A DNA stretch of 64,000 nucleotides from CAVPDA01 sp963702495 (GTDB lineage: Bacteria; Pseudomonadota; Gammaproteobacteria; Burkholderiales; Rhodocyclaceae). The notes beneath the pieces are model-generated. The model saw only the letters and a program-made list of their open reading frames with translations, had not been told where the DNA came from and ran no database searches. This document shows positions 23,642 to 32,547 of the stretch, piece after piece. Both the position numbers and the translations under genes were made by a program. Location of the stretch: contig CAVPDA010000016.1 in the NCBI GenBank assembly GCA_963702495.1, positions 118,646 through 182,645 on the forward strand. Direction: 5' to 3'. Positions within the stretch are counted from its first letter, which is position 1. Every line of letters begins with the position of its first letter.

Positions 23642-25216
23642 CTACAACTGCCTCACTTTGATGTTCAAAGTCTGGATGCGGTAGGCGATCTGGCGCGGGG
23701 TCATGCCCAGCAGGCGCGCGGCCTTGGCCTGGACCCAGCCGGCCTGCTCCAGCGCGGCGATGACGCGTTCGCGCTCGTCGAGGTTGGGATCGTCCAGGGC
23801 GAACGCCGCGCCCGATGCCCCCTGCATCGGCAGTACGCGTTCCTCGATGCCGGAGACGAGCACCAGGTCGCGGTCGATCTCGCCGCGCTCCGACATCACC
23901 GCGGCACGTTCGAGGCAGTTCTCCAGTTCCCGCACGTTGCCGGGCCAGTCGTGGTGCAGCAGCACCCGCACCGCGCTCTCGGTGATCGACAGGCTGCGGC
24001 CCTGGGCCTTGCCGATCTTCTCCACCAGGAACAGGGCGATTTCGGGGATGTCCTCGATGCGCTCGCGCAGCGGCGGAATGACGATCGGCATGACGTTGAG
24101 GCGGTAGTACAGGTCTTCGCGGAACTTGCCCGCCTCCACCGCCGATTCCAGTTCGCGATGGGTGGCGGCGATCACCCGCACGTCCACCTTCAGGGTGCGG
24201 CTGCCGCCCACCCGCTCCAGTTCCCCTTCCTGCAGCACCCGCAACAGCTTTGCCTGAAAGGCGGATGACACCTCGCCGATTTCGTCGAGGAACAGGGTAC
24301 CGCCGTCGGCCTGCTCGAAGCGCCCCTTGCGCTGCGCCAGGGCGCCTGTGAAGGCGCCTTTCTCGTGGCCGAAGAGCTCCGATTCCAGCAGGTTCTCGGG
24401 CAGCGCGGCGCAGTTGAGCTTGACGAAGGCGCCGGCCGCCCGCGGCGAGTTGTAGTGGATGGCGTGGGCGATCAACTCCTTGCCGGTGCCGGTCTCCCCG
24501 CGGATCAGCACCGTGGTGTTCCACTTCGCCACCTGCCGCACCTGCTCGAACACGCGCTGCATCCGCGGCGAATGGCCGACGATGTTGGCGAAGCCGTACT
24601 GGCCTCGCACCGCGCGCCGCAGGTTGTCCCGCTCCTCGGTGAGATCGCGCCGTTCCCGCTCCACCTGCCGCGACAGGCGCACGCTCTGGCCGATGAGGTT
24701 GGCCAGCATCTCCATGAGCTTGGCGCGCTCGTCCAGCAGCCCGTCGGCGGCGGTGGCCGGCTGCGCGGCGAGCACGCCCACCAGGTCGCCGGCCACCCGG
24801 ATCGGCACGCCGATGAAGGGCAACTCCGTATCGTACAAGCCGAGCCTGCCCAGGAAGCGGCGCTCGTCGGCGACGCGATCCAGCAGCACGGTGCGACCGC
24901 GCTCCATGATCATCCCCACTACGCCCTCGCCCGGCTGGTAGCGCACGCGTTCGACGCGATCCGCCCCCAGGCCGTGCACGGCGCTCACCGTCAGCTCGCG
25001 GGATCCGGGTTCCGACAGGCTCACCATGCCGCGGGCCAGCCCGCCCGACTCGTCCATCACGCGCAGCACCTCCTGCAGGGTCTCGCGCAGGTTGAGGGAG
25101 CGCGACAGAACCTGGCTCACGCCGTAGAGCGTCTCCAGAGCCGCCTCCATCAGCTCCAGGCGCTCCAATGTTTCCGGATCCGACAGACGGCGCGGGGCAT
25201 CCATGGGGGACGGCAT
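23642..25216 (-). CDS. nifA: Nif-specific sigma-54 activator NifA (524 aa)
   Basis: Domain order is N-terminal GAF (about 25-185), AAA+ sigma-54 activator (about 210-445) and Fis-type HTH at the end. Visible motifs: Walker A GETGTGKE (240-247), GAFTGA loop (287-292), Walker B region GGTLFLDEIGE, and HTH KAARLLGMTPRQIAYRIQTL. The linker after the AAA+ domain lacks the C-x4-C motif of oxygen-sensitive rhizobial NifA, consistent with control by NifL. It lies 43 bp downstream of nifL on the same strand. The start is uncertain (GTG 25219, ATG 25216 or ATG 25204; no strong ribosome site). Confidence 0.95.
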   Translation of the reverse strand: MPSPMDAPRRLSDPETLERLELMEAALETLYGVSQVLSRSLNLRETLQEVLRVMDESGGLARGMVSLSEPGSRELTVSAVHGLGADRVERVRYQPGEGVVGMIMERGRTVLLDRVADERRFLGRLGLYDTELPFIGVPIRVAGDLVGVLAAQPATAADGLLDERAKLMEMLANLIGQSVRLSRQVERERRDLTEERDNLRRAVRGQYGFANIVGHSPRMQRVFEQVRQVAKWNTTVLIRGETGTGKELIAHAIHYNSPRAAGAFVKLNCAALPENLLESELFGHEKGAFTGALAQRKGRFEQADGGTLFLDEIGEVSSAFQAKLLRVLQEGELERVGGSRTLKVDVRVIAATHRELESAVEAGKFREDLYYRLNVMPIVIPPLRERIEDIPEIALFLVEKIGKAQGRSLSITESAVRVLLHHDWPGNVRELENCLERAAVMSERGEIDRDLVLVSGIEERVLPMQGASGAAFALDDPNLDERERVIAALEQAGWVQAKAARLLGMTPRQIAYRIQTLNIKVRQL

Positions 25217-25259
25217 CACGGGGAACGGGTGCGCGGGATCACGGAAGGACGCACCGCGG

Positions 25260-26906
25260 TCAGGCCGCTTCCAAACTGCGATGGCGAAGCGGGAAGCACA
25301 GATGCATGCGGCAGCCCCCGGAGTAGCGCGGGTCGATCTCGATCAGGCCCTGATGCCGACTGATGATCTCCTGAGCTATCGCCAGCCCCATCCCGGCGCT
25401 GCCGCCGAAGGCGCGCTTGGTGGTGAAGAAGGGTTCGAACACCTTGCGCCGCAACTCCTCCGGGATGCCGGGGCCGGTGTCTTCCATGTACACCCCGACA
25501 CCGTCCGCCTCCGGGCGGGTGAGGATGCGCAGCTCCCGCGGCGCGCCCCGTTGTTCGTTCATGGCCTCGATGGCGTTCTCGATGAGCTGCTTGAAGACGT
25601 TGCGCAACTGGGTCGGGCGGCCCGGGACGGCCGCCAGCACCGGAGCCGGCTTCCAATCGACGGTCACGCCGGCCGCCAACAAGCGGTCGGTGAGCAGCAC
25701 GAGCACTTCATGCAGCAGTTCGTTGATGTTTACCGGCACCTCGGCCTCAGCCGGTTCCGCCGGCATCGATCCGCGCAGCGTTTCGATGGCGCGATTGCCC
25801 GCCGCCACCGCCTCCCGCAGCACCCCCACCAAGGCCAGGGAATCGGGCTGCACGCCGCGCCGGCCGAGCATGCTGGCGGCGGCTTCGACCAGGTTGATGG
25901 GCCCCTGCAACTGGTAGATCGCCCCGGCGATCGCCTCGCGCAGGCTCTGCGTCAGTTCGCCCTCCGCCAGTATCGAGCGCAGTGCGCTCATGCGTTGTTC
26001 CTCCTGCTGGCGCTTGATCAGGCTGATCTCGTTGATCGCCAGCAGCATGTAAGCGCGCCGCCGCGGCTCGAAGAAGGCATCCGCGCTGGTGTCCTCGTCC
26101 TCGAACCAGCTGCCGGAGCAGGAGAACCAGCGCGGTGCGCGCCCGCCGGACCGGTCGCAGCGGATCTCTTGATGGGCGAAGCCGCGGCCATTGGTCCGCG
26201 CCTCGTCGAATGCGTCCCCCATGGAGGCGCGCAGTGCCGCGAGGAGGTGGGCCGAAGGTTCATTCACGCCGAGATCGCCGATGAGCTTTTTGTATTCGTG
26301 GTTGTCCAGCACCACCCGTTCCTGGTCGTCCAGCAGGGCGAAGGACACCGGCGCCAGGTCCACCACGTTTTCGATCAGTGTCTTCTGGTTCTGGACCTGC
26401 CGTTCCAGGCGCTGCATCGCCGTGATGTCGCGATGCATGCCGAGGAAGTAGGCGGCGTTTCCGTCGGCGTCGAGGATCGGGGATATGGAAAGATCCGCCA
26501 GATAGCGCGTGCCGTCCTTGCGCCGATTGACGAGCCGGCCGGACCAGGTCTGCTGCGCCTGGAGGGTTCGCCACATCGCGTCGTACACCGAACGCGGCGT
26601 GGTCTTGAAGGAGAGCACCGACTGGTTCTGGCCGACGATTTCCGTCGCCGCATAGCCGGTGACGGCTTCGAAGGCGCGATTGGCGTACAGGATGCGGCCC
26701 TGAACGTCGGTGATGGAGATGGCGATCGCGGATTGCTCCACGGTCTCGAAGAACACCTGGGGCGGCAGGTGGCTGCCCCCCACGTCGAGCGCGCGCTCCA
26801 GGTTCTCGATGACCTGTCGCGGCGTGCCTTGCGCCAGCGCCGCGATCATGCCGCGGATCCAGCCCCCCGGCTGGTCCTCGCTGTCCGATGCGAAAGCCTG
26901 TCCCAT
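25260..26906 (-). CDS. nifL: Nitrogen-fixation regulatory flavoprotein NifL (548 aa)
   Basis: Two PAS domains lie in residues about 55-310 (ITDVQGRILYANRAFEAVTG, NQSVLSFKTTPRSVYDAMW, FLGMHRDITAMQ; then FALLDDQERVVLDNHEYKKL). A GHKL ATPase-like domain follows, with N-box QLIENAIEAM, G1 DTGPGIPEELRRKVFEPFF and G2 GMGLAIAQEIISRHQG. The H-box position reads YQLQGPINLVEAA with no histidine, fitting NifL action by protein contact rather than phosphotransfer. The first PAS should carry FAD and sense oxygen/redox. Start 26906 has a modest GGGAATTGGG upstream. A sigma-54 promoter candidate lies at 27031-27048. Confidence 0.94.
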   Translation of the reverse strand: MGQAFASDSEDQPGGWIRGMIAALAQGTPRQVIENLERALDVGGSHLPPQVFFETVEQSAIAISITDVQGRILYANRAFEAVTGYAATEIVGQNQSVLSFKTTPRSVYDAMWRTLQAQQTWSGRLVNRRKDGTRYLADLSISPILDADGNAAYFLGMHRDITAMQRLERQVQNQKTLIENVVDLAPVSFALLDDQERVVLDNHEYKKLIGDLGVNEPSAHLLAALRASMGDAFDEARTNGRGFAHQEIRCDRSGGRAPRWFSCSGSWFEDEDTSADAFFEPRRRAYMLLAINEISLIKRQQEEQRMSALRSILAEGELTQSLREAIAGAIYQLQGPINLVEAAASMLGRRGVQPDSLALVGVLREAVAAGNRAIETLRGSMPAEPAEAEVPVNINELLHEVLVLLTDRLLAAGVTVDWKPAPVLAAVPGRPTQLRNVFKQLIENAIEAMNEQRGAPRELRILTRPEADGVGVYMEDTGPGIPEELRRKVFEPFFTTKRAFGGSAGMGLAIAQEIISRHQGLIEIDPRYSGGCRMHLCFPLRHRSLEAA

Positions 26907-27030
26907 GATTTCCCAATTCCCTGTTCTCTGATTGTCCCTCGCGGCATCCCGCGGAATGCCGCACCCTCCCCGGCGCCGGTCCCGAATCGGGCGCTTCTGC
27001 GGCGCAGATCTCGGCCCGGCCCGTTTATCG

Positions 27031-27048
27031 AAGCAAGAAGCGCACCGC
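27031..27048 (-). promoter_or_regulatory. Candidate sigma-54 promoter for nifLA
   Basis: On the minus strand CGGTGCGCTTCTTGCT has GG and GC separated by exactly 10 bp, and TTGCT at -12 is the consensus. It lies about 125 bp upstream of the nifL ATG and about 70 bp from the NifA site at 27114-27129. The -24 element (CGGTGC) is only partly consensus. Autoactivation of nifLA by NifA is inferred, not shown. Confidence 0.5.
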
Positions 27049-27113
27049 GACCGCCGGAAGCTTCACTTTCGCCTATCACCGTCCCGGGCGGCGCGCGCCG
27101 CGCGCCGGAGTCT

Positions 27114-27129
27114 TGTCGCGTTTGCGACA
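27114..27129. promoter_or_regulatory. NifA upstream activator sequence
   Basis: TGTCGCGTTTGCGACA is a perfect TGT-N10-ACA palindrome, the NifA binding site. It sits between the divergent nifL and rnfA genes, 110 bp from the rnfA -24 element and about 70 bp from the nifL candidate promoter. Both are workable distances for an enhancer-bound activator. Confidence 0.8.
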
Positions 27130-27238
27130 TGGGCGCTGCCTGCGTCCGGCTTGCCACACACCGGCAACGGCGCCGGCACGCCGCCGCGCCATGCCAAAGC
27201 CCTTGAATCGGGGCGAGTTTCGCCGCCACAACCGGGGC

Positions 27239-27254
27239 TGGCACAGGCCGTGCA
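27239..27254 (+). promoter_or_regulatory. Sigma-54 promoter of the rnf operon
   Basis: TGGCACAGGCCGTGCA matches TGGCAC-N5-TTGCW closely, with GG (27240-27241) and GC (27252-27253) exactly 10 bp apart. Transcription would start near 27265, only about 16 bp before the rnfA ATG, leaving room for GGCGGAG. With the NifA site upstream this makes rnf a NifA target. Confidence 0.75.
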
Positions 27255-27280
27255 CACCCAGCAGGCGGAGAACCCCGACG

Positions 27281-27862
27281 ATGAGCGAATTCCTGTTGCT
27301 GCTGCTGAGCACCGCCCTGGTGAATAACGTGGTCCTGGTCAAGTTCCTCGGCCTGTGCCCCTTCCTGGGCGTTTCGAAGAAGATCGACAGCGCCATCGGC
27401 ATGGGCTTGGCCACGACCTTCGTGCTGACCCTGGCGTCGGCGGCCACCTGGATGCTGGAGCGCTGGGTGCTGCAACCGCTGGACATCGGCTACCTGCGCA
27501 TCCTGGGCTTCATCCTGGTGATCGCCGCGGCGGTGCAATTCACCGAAATGGTGATTCGCAAGTCGAGCCCGGCACTGCATCAGGTGTTGGGCATCTACCT
27601 GCCGCTCATCACCACCAACTGCGCAGTGCTCGGCGTCGCGCTGCTCAATGCACAGGAGCACGCCGGCTTCCTCCACAGCCTGCTCTACGGCTTCGGCTCG
27701 GCCGTCGGCTTCACGTTGGTGCTGACGATGTTCGCCGGCCTGCGCGAGCGGCTGGCCCTGGCCCAGGTGCCGGCGGTATTCGCCGGGGCGCCCGTCGGCC
27801 TGATCGTCGCCGGCCTGCTGTCGCTGGCATTCATGGGTTTCGCCGGGCTGAACTTCAACTAG
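27281..27862 (+). CDS. rnfA: Electron transport complex subunit RnfA (193 aa)
   Basis: An integral membrane protein of the RnfA/NqrE family, starting MSEFLLLLLSTALVNNVVLV and continuing KFLGLCPFLGVSKKIDSAIG, with six hydrophobic segments. The conserved cysteines in GLCPFLG and TTNCAVLG are the ligands proposed for the intramembrane Fe-S centre shared by RnfA and RnfE. It is the first gene of rnfABCDGEH. GGCGGAG lies upstream of the ATG. Confidence 0.96.
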   Translation: MSEFLLLLLSTALVNNVVLVKFLGLCPFLGVSKKIDSAIGMGLATTFVLTLASAATWMLERWVLQPLDIGYLRILGFILVIAAAVQFTEMVIRKSSPALHQVLGIYLPLITTNCAVLGVALLNAQEHAGFLHSLLYGFGSAVGFTLVLTMFAGLRERLALAQVPAVFAGAPVGLIVAGLLSLAFMGFAGLNFN

Positions 27863-27876
27863 ACAGGAGCAATGCG

Positions 27877-28413
27877 ATGCTGGCTGCCATATCGAGTCTC
27901 ACCGTGCTGGGCGCCGGCCTCGGCCTGCTGCTGGGAGTGGCGGCACGCCACTTCAAAGTGGAGGAAGGCGGCGTGGCGGCGGAACTGGAAGCCATGCTGC
28001 CCGGCTCGCAATGCGGCCAGTGCGGCTTCCCCGGCTGTGCCGGCGCGGCCGCGGCCCTCGCTGCCGGGAAGGCCAGTGTCACCCTGTGCCCGCCTGGAGG
28101 GCGGGTGCTGGCGCTGGCTCTGGCCGCGCGGCTGGGCGTAGATGCCGACCTGTCCGGCGTGGTCCGGCCGATGCCGATGCTGGCGGTGATCGAGGAAGAA
28201 ATCTGCATCGGGTGCACCAAGTGCTTCAAGGTCTGCCCCACCGATTCCATCGTCGGCGCGGTCAGGCAGATCCATGGCGTGCTGCGGGAAGCGTGCACCG
28301 GCTGCGGCAAATGCGTGGACATCTGCCCCACCGAGTCCGCGCGGCTGGAACCGGTGCCGGTGACGCTCCAGGGCTGGTACTGGCAGCGGCCGCAAGCGGC
28401 TGCCTTGGCATGA
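27877..28413 (+). CDS. rnfB: Electron transport complex subunit RnfB (178 aa)
   Basis: An N-terminal membrane anchor (about residues 2-22) precedes a 4Fe-4S Fes domain (CGQCGFPGC at 46-54 and a later Cys in LCPPGG). Two classical ferredoxin motifs follow: CIGCTKCFKVCP and CTGCGKCVDICP. RnfB is the ferredoxin/flavodoxin-facing cytoplasmic subunit. ACAGGAGCAATGCG precedes ATG 27877. It is shorter than many RnfB proteins, ending soon after the second cluster motif. Confidence 0.95.
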   Translation: MLAAISSLTVLGAGLGLLLGVAARHFKVEEGGVAAELEAMLPGSQCGQCGFPGCAGAAAALAAGKASVTLCPPGGRVLALALAARLGVDADLSGVVRPMPMLAVIEEEICIGCTKCFKVCPTDSIVGAVRQIHGVLREACTGCGKCVDICPTESARLEPVPVTLQGWYWQRPQAAALA

Positions 28414-28472
28414 ACAGCCGGCCACAGCATGTGGAATGGACGACACAACTGATTCGTCATGAACCTCCGAGA

Positions 28473-28556
28473 TCACCCTCTCCCCAGCCCCTCCCCGTCC
28501 AGGGGGAGGGGTTCGACTCCCTCTCCCCTCGCGGGAGGTGGTTGGGGAGCGGGGGC
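28473..28556. repeat. GC-rich inverted intergenic repeat between rnfB and rnfC
   Basis: The 188-bp rnfB-rnfC gap contains CCCTCTCCCC, CCCGTCCAGGGGGAGGGG and CTCTCCCCTCGCGGGAGG in inverted arrangement, able to form strong hairpins. The ctctcccc...ggggagag type is a common dispersed intergenic element in high-GC proteobacteria. Within the operon it might cause partial termination or protect mRNA ends; this is inference. Confidence 0.6.
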
Positions 28557-28601
28557 AACTGCCGGCCAACAACCGAGGATGGCCGATGAGCAGGAGAACA
28601 G

Positions 28602-30098
28602 ATGAATAACCCATCCATCGGCTGGCTGACGCGCATGTCGTTGCGCTGGGGCGTGCATCCGGAGTCGCGCAAGCGGCCCGCGGCCGATCTGCCGATCGCC
28701 GTCCTGCCCCTGCCGGCCCGCCTGCACCTGCCGCTGCAACAGCATGTGGGCGCCCCGGCCAAGCCGGTGGTGAGCGTCGGCCAGCGGGTGCGCAAGGGCG
28801 AGCTGATCGCCCACGCCCAGGGCAACATCTCGGCACCGCTACACGCGCCGACCTCGGGCACAGTGACCGCCATCGCCGACTTCCCGGCGCCCCATCCCTC
28901 CGGCCTCGCGGCGCCCGCGATCACCATCGAGGCGGATGGCGAGGAACGCTGGGTGGATACCGACCCGCTGGCCGATCCGTTCTCGCTGTCGCCCCAGGAA
29001 ATCGCCGCCCGGGTGGCCGCCGCCGGTGTGGTGGGCATGGGCGGAGCCACCTTTCCCTCGTCGGTCAAGTTGGCGCTCGGCCGGCGCGTCGAGGTGGGCA
29101 CCCTGGTGATCAACGGCGGCGAATGCGAGCCTTATCTGTCGTGCGACGACCGCCTGATGCGCGAGCGCGCGGCGGACGCGGTGGACGGCATGCGCATCAT
29201 CCGCCACGCCATCGGCGCCCGGGAGATCCTCTGCGGCATCGAGGACAACAAGCCGGAGGCCCTGGCAGCCATGCGCGGCGCGGCGGCGGCCCACGCCGAA
29301 GTGAAGATCGTGGCAGTGCCCAGCCGCTACCCGATGGGTTCGGACAAGCAGTTGATCCAGGTCCTCACCGGCAAGGAAGTGCCGGCGGACGGCCGCGCCG
29401 CGGATGTCGGCGTGCTGGTGCACAACGTCGGCACCGCCTACGCCGTGCATCGCGCCGTGCGCCGCGGCCAGCCGCTCATCTCGCGCATCGTCACCGTGAA
29501 CGGCGGCGCGGTGGCAGCGCCGCGCAATCTGGAGGTTCCGTTCGGGGTGCTGCTGTCCGAGCTGATCGAGCACTGCGAAGGCCTCACCGATACGCCGGCC
29601 CGGCTGGTGATGGGCGGGCCGATGATGGGCCATCCCCTGCCCTCGCTCCATGTTCCCGTCGTCAAAGGCACCAGCGGCGTGCTGGCGCTGACCCGCACCG
29701 AGGTGGAGCAGGAGCGCCCGGCGCCGTGCATCCGCTGCGCCGCCTGCGTCACCGCCTGTCCGATGAACCTGCTGCCCCTGGAGATGTCGGCCCTGATCCG
29801 CGCCGGCGAGCTGGAGGCGGCAGTGGATTGGGGCCTGAAGGATTGCATCGCCTGCGGTTCCTGCTCCTACGTCTGCCCGGCCCACATCCCCCTGGTGCAT
29901 TACTTCGACTATGCCAAAGGCGAACTGGCGGCCCAGGAGCGGGCGAAGATGAAGCAGGAGGCGACGCGCCAGCTCACGCAACAGCGCAGCCTGCGCATGG
30001 CGCGGGAAGCCCGGGAGAAGGCCGAGGCCGCCGCGCGGCGCAAGGCGGAGCGGGAGCGCGCGAAGGCCGCCAAGGCTGCGGCCGAAGCGAGCGCGTGA
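28602..30098 (+). CDS. rnfC: Electron transport complex subunit RnfC (498 aa)
   Basis: The NADH-facing subunit. An N-terminal barrel-sandwich region (APTSGTVTAIADFPAPHPSG) is followed by the FMN/NADH-binding domain (VVGMGGATFPSSVKLALG, LVINGGECEPYLSCDDRLM, RYPMGSDKQLIQVLTGKEVP). Two 4Fe-4S motifs follow: CIRCAACVTACP and CIACGSCSYVCP. The C-terminus is a Lys/Arg/Ala/Glu-rich helical tail (about 50 residues), shorter than in E. coli RsxC. AGGAGAACAG precedes the ATG. Confidence 0.96.
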   Translation: MNNPSIGWLTRMSLRWGVHPESRKRPAADLPIAVLPLPARLHLPLQQHVGAPAKPVVSVGQRVRKGELIAHAQGNISAPLHAPTSGTVTAIADFPAPHPSGLAAPAITIEADGEERWVDTDPLADPFSLSPQEIAARVAAAGVVGMGGATFPSSVKLALGRRVEVGTLVINGGECEPYLSCDDRLMRERAADAVDGMRIIRHAIGAREILCGIEDNKPEALAAMRGAAAAHAEVKIVAVPSRYPMGSDKQLIQVLTGKEVPADGRAADVGVLVHNVGTAYAVHRAVRRGQPLISRIVTVNGGAVAAPRNLEVPFGVLLSELIEHCEGLTDTPARLVMGGPMMGHPLPSLHVPVVKGTSGVLALTRTEVEQERPAPCIRCAACVTACPMNLLPLEMSALIRAGELEAAVDWGLKDCIACGSCSYVCPAHIPLVHYFDYAKGELAAQERAKMKQEATRQLTQQRSLRMAREAREKAEAAARRKAERERAKAAKAAAEASA

Positions 30099-30105
30099 GA
30101 CGCCC

Positions 30106-31206
30106 ATGAGCGCACTGACCCACGCACCCCACGCCCACGCCGGCATCACGGTGCAGCGCATCATGCTGCAGGTGATGGCGGCGCTGCTGCCCGCCACACT
30201 CTACGGCTTCTGGCTCTACGGCTGGCCCGCCGTCTATCTGTGGTGCGTCACCGTGGGCGCCGCCGTGCTCGGGGAATCCTTCGCGCTGCGGCTGGCCGAA
30301 CGGCCGGTGGCCGATGCCCTGTCCGACGGCTCCGTCGTGCTCACCGGCTGGCTGCTGGCCCTGTCGTTGCCGCCCTGGGCGCCGTGGTGGATCGGTGCCG
30401 CCGGCGGCGTCTTCGCCGCCATCGTCGGCAAGCAGGTATTCGGGGGCATCGGCCAGAACCTGTTCAATCCGGCCATGGTCGCGCGGGTCGCCCTGCTCAT
30501 CTCGTTTCCGCTGGAGATGACGCAGTGGATCAGGCCCGCGCACGTGTTCTCGGACTCCGCGCCAGGTCTGCTGCAGGGCCTGGTCATCACCTTCTCCGGC
30601 GTGCCCGACGCCGACGCAGTGACCAGCGCGTCGCTGCTCGGGCATGCCAAGACCGAGCTGTCGCGGGGGGTGGGACTCGCCGCGGCGCTGCATGACCAGT
30701 TCGACCCGGCCCTGGTACTGGGCGGGATGCGGGTGGGCAGCCTGGGAGAGACCTCCGCGCTGCTGCTCCTGGCCGGCGGCATCGCGCTCCTGCGGCTGCG
30801 GGTTTTCACCTGGCACATTCCGGCAGCGATGCTGGCGGCGGTGGCGCTGCCGGCCGCCGCCATGCACGCCATCGATCCCGGGCGCTATGCCGGCGCCGGA
30901 ATCCATCTGCTGTCCGGCGGCCTGATGCTGGGCGCCTTCTTCATCGCCACCGATCCCGTCACCTCTCCCAGCGGCCGCGACGGGCAGTTGCTTTTCGGCG
31001 CCGGCTGCGGGCTGCTGACCTATGTCATCCGCACCTGGGGCGGCTATCCCGAGGGCGTGGCGTTCGCCGTGCTGCTGATGAACGCGCTCACGCCGGTGAT
31101 CGACCGTTACGTCAAGCCGCGCATCTACGGCCGCACCCGCAAGGGCGAGGGCTTCGCGCCACCGCCGCGACGCTGGATGCAACTGCCGTGGCGGGATCGG
31201 CGATGA
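30106..31206 (+). CDS. rnfD: Electron transport complex subunit RnfD (366 aa)
   Basis: A polytopic RnfD/NqrB-family protein with about ten hydrophobic segments (for example LSDGSVVLTGWLLALSLPPW, GGIGQNLFNPAMVARVALL, GGLMLGAFFIATDPVTSPSG). The ApbE flavinylation motif reads DAVTSAS near residue 167-173: the usual terminal threonine is serine. ApbE-type enzymes can use Ser or Thr, so covalent FMN is still possible. It begins 7 bp after rnfC, and its stop overlaps the rnfG start. Confidence 0.95.
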   Translation: MSALTHAPHAHAGITVQRIMLQVMAALLPATLYGFWLYGWPAVYLWCVTVGAAVLGESFALRLAERPVADALSDGSVVLTGWLLALSLPPWAPWWIGAAGGVFAAIVGKQVFGGIGQNLFNPAMVARVALLISFPLEMTQWIRPAHVFSDSAPGLLQGLVITFSGVPDADAVTSASLLGHAKTELSRGVGLAAALHDQFDPALVLGGMRVGSLGETSALLLLAGGIALLRLRVFTWHIPAAMLAAVALPAAAMHAIDPGRYAGAGIHLLSGGLMLGAFFIATDPVTSPSGRDGQLLFGAGCGLLTYVIRTWGGYPEGVAFAVLLMNALTPVIDRYVKPRIYGRTRKGEGFAPPPRRWMQLPWRDRR

Positions 31207-31859
31207 ATCTCGCAGCGCTGCGCGACCGGGTGAGCTACCAGGCGCTGCTGCTGGGGGTCGTGGCGCTCGCTGCCAGCGCCGCACTGGGGCTCGCCAATCA
31301 ACAGACCAGCGCGCCCATCGCCGCGGCACTGGCGCGGGATCTCCAGGACTCGCTGGTACAGGTGCTGCCGGCCGACAGCTTCGACAACGATCTGCTGCGC
31401 GATGCGGTCACCATCAACGCCGAACGCGGCCCCGTCCTGGTCTATCGCGCGTTCAAGGACGGCGCCCCCACGGGCGTCGTGTTCCGCATGAGCGGCCGGG
31501 GTTACGCTGGACCGATCGAACTGGTGATGGGCGTGGACATGCAGGGGACGGTACTCGGCGTGCGCATCACCAAGCACGGCGAAACTCCAGGCCTCGGCGA
31601 CAAGATCGAGGCTGCCAAGGACGACTGGGTACGCGACTTCGACGGCAAGTCCCTGACCAACCCGAAACCGGATCGCTGGCAGGTGAAGAAGGACGGGGGC
31701 GACTTCGATCAGTTCGCCGGCGCCACCATCACGCCCCGGGGCGTAGTGAAAGCGGTGCGCCAGGGGCTGGATTTCTTCGCCGCCCGTCGCACCGAGATCG
31801 GCTTCGCCGCGCAGGCCGCGACGAGCGCTCCCGCCCCTGCCGAGGAGAAACCGAAATGA
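31203..31859 (+). CDS. rnfG: Electron transport complex subunit RnfG (218 aa)
   Basis: A single N-terminal membrane anchor (about residues 14-32) and a periplasmic FMN-binding domain. Landmarks: GPIELVMGVDMQGTVLGVRI, KHGETPGLGDKIE and the flavinylation site DQFAGATITPRGVVKAVRQG with the acceptor Thr in GAT. It overlaps rnfD by ATGA and rnfE by ATGA. Length is normal. Confidence 0.95.
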   Translation: MNLAALRDRVSYQALLLGVVALAASAALGLANQQTSAPIAAALARDLQDSLVQVLPADSFDNDLLRDAVTINAERGPVLVYRAFKDGAPTGVVFRMSGRGYAGPIELVMGVDMQGTVLGVRITKHGETPGLGDKIEAAKDDWVRDFDGKSLTNPKPDRWQVKKDGGDFDQFAGATITPRGVVKAVRQGLDFFAARRTEIGFAAQAATSAPAPAEEKPK

Positions 31860-32536
31860 GCTGGGAGTACGCAACGCTGCTGCGGGACGGCCTGTGGGAC
31901 AAGAACGTGGTATTCGCCCAACTGCTCGCCATGTGCCCCACCATGGCGGTCACCGGAACCGCCACCAACGGGCTCGGCATGGGACTCGCCACCACCGCGG
32001 TGCTGGTGGTTTCGAACGCGCTGGTGTCGTCTGTCCGGCACTGGGTCAGCAATGATGTTCGCATTCCCGTGTTCGTGGTCCTGATCGCCGCCCTGGTGAC
32101 GCTGGTGGACATGTCCCTGAACGCCTGGCTGCACGATCTTTACAAGGTGCTCGGGCTGTTCATTGCCCTGATCGTGGTGAACTGCGCCATCCTCGGTCGC
32201 GCCGAGGCCTTTGCCTCCCGCGCGCCGGTGCTGGCCTCGGCCCTCGACGGGCTGGCCATGGGACTCGGCTTCACGGCGGCGCTGACACTGATCGGGGCGA
32301 TTCGCGAACTGCTGGGCAGCGGCACGCTGTTCGCCAACGCCCACCTGCTGCTGGGCCAGGCTTTCGGCTTCCTGGAACTGCGCGTGATTCCGGACTACAA
32401 GGGCGTGCTGCTGATGATCCTGCCGCCCGGCGGATTCCTGGTACTGGGCTTCCTGCTGGCTGCCAAGCGCGTGCTCGAGGCAAGACTCGGCCCCCGCCGC
32501 GCACCGGCCTCGGGCAACGCGATGACGGCGGCGTAG
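31856..32536 (+). CDS. rnfE: Electron transport complex subunit RnfE (226 aa)
   Basis: An integral membrane partner of RnfA: KNVVFAQLLAMCPTMAVTGT and IALIVVNCAILGRAEAFASR carry the two conserved cysteine regions. IGAIRELLGSGTLF and the LPPGGFLVLGFLLAAKR C-terminal helix are typical. Its start overlaps rnfG. It forms the pseudo-symmetric membrane core with RnfA. Confidence 0.95.
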   Translation: MSWEYATLLRDGLWDKNVVFAQLLAMCPTMAVTGTATNGLGMGLATTAVLVVSNALVSSVRHWVSNDVRIPVFVVLIAALVTLVDMSLNAWLHDLYKVLGLFIALIVVNCAILGRAEAFASRAPVLASALDGLAMGLGFTAALTLIGAIRELLGSGTLFANAHLLLGQAFGFLELRVIPDYKGVLLMILPPGGFLVLGFLLAAKRVLEARLGPRRAPASGNAMTAA

Positions 32537-32547
32537 CAGGGATCGGC

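Noticed and set aside
25260..26906. NifL as an ordinary sensor histidine kinase
   Set aside because: The H-box position has no histidine (YQLQGPINL), it is coupled to nifA, and its PAS-PAS-GHKL layout is that of NifL.
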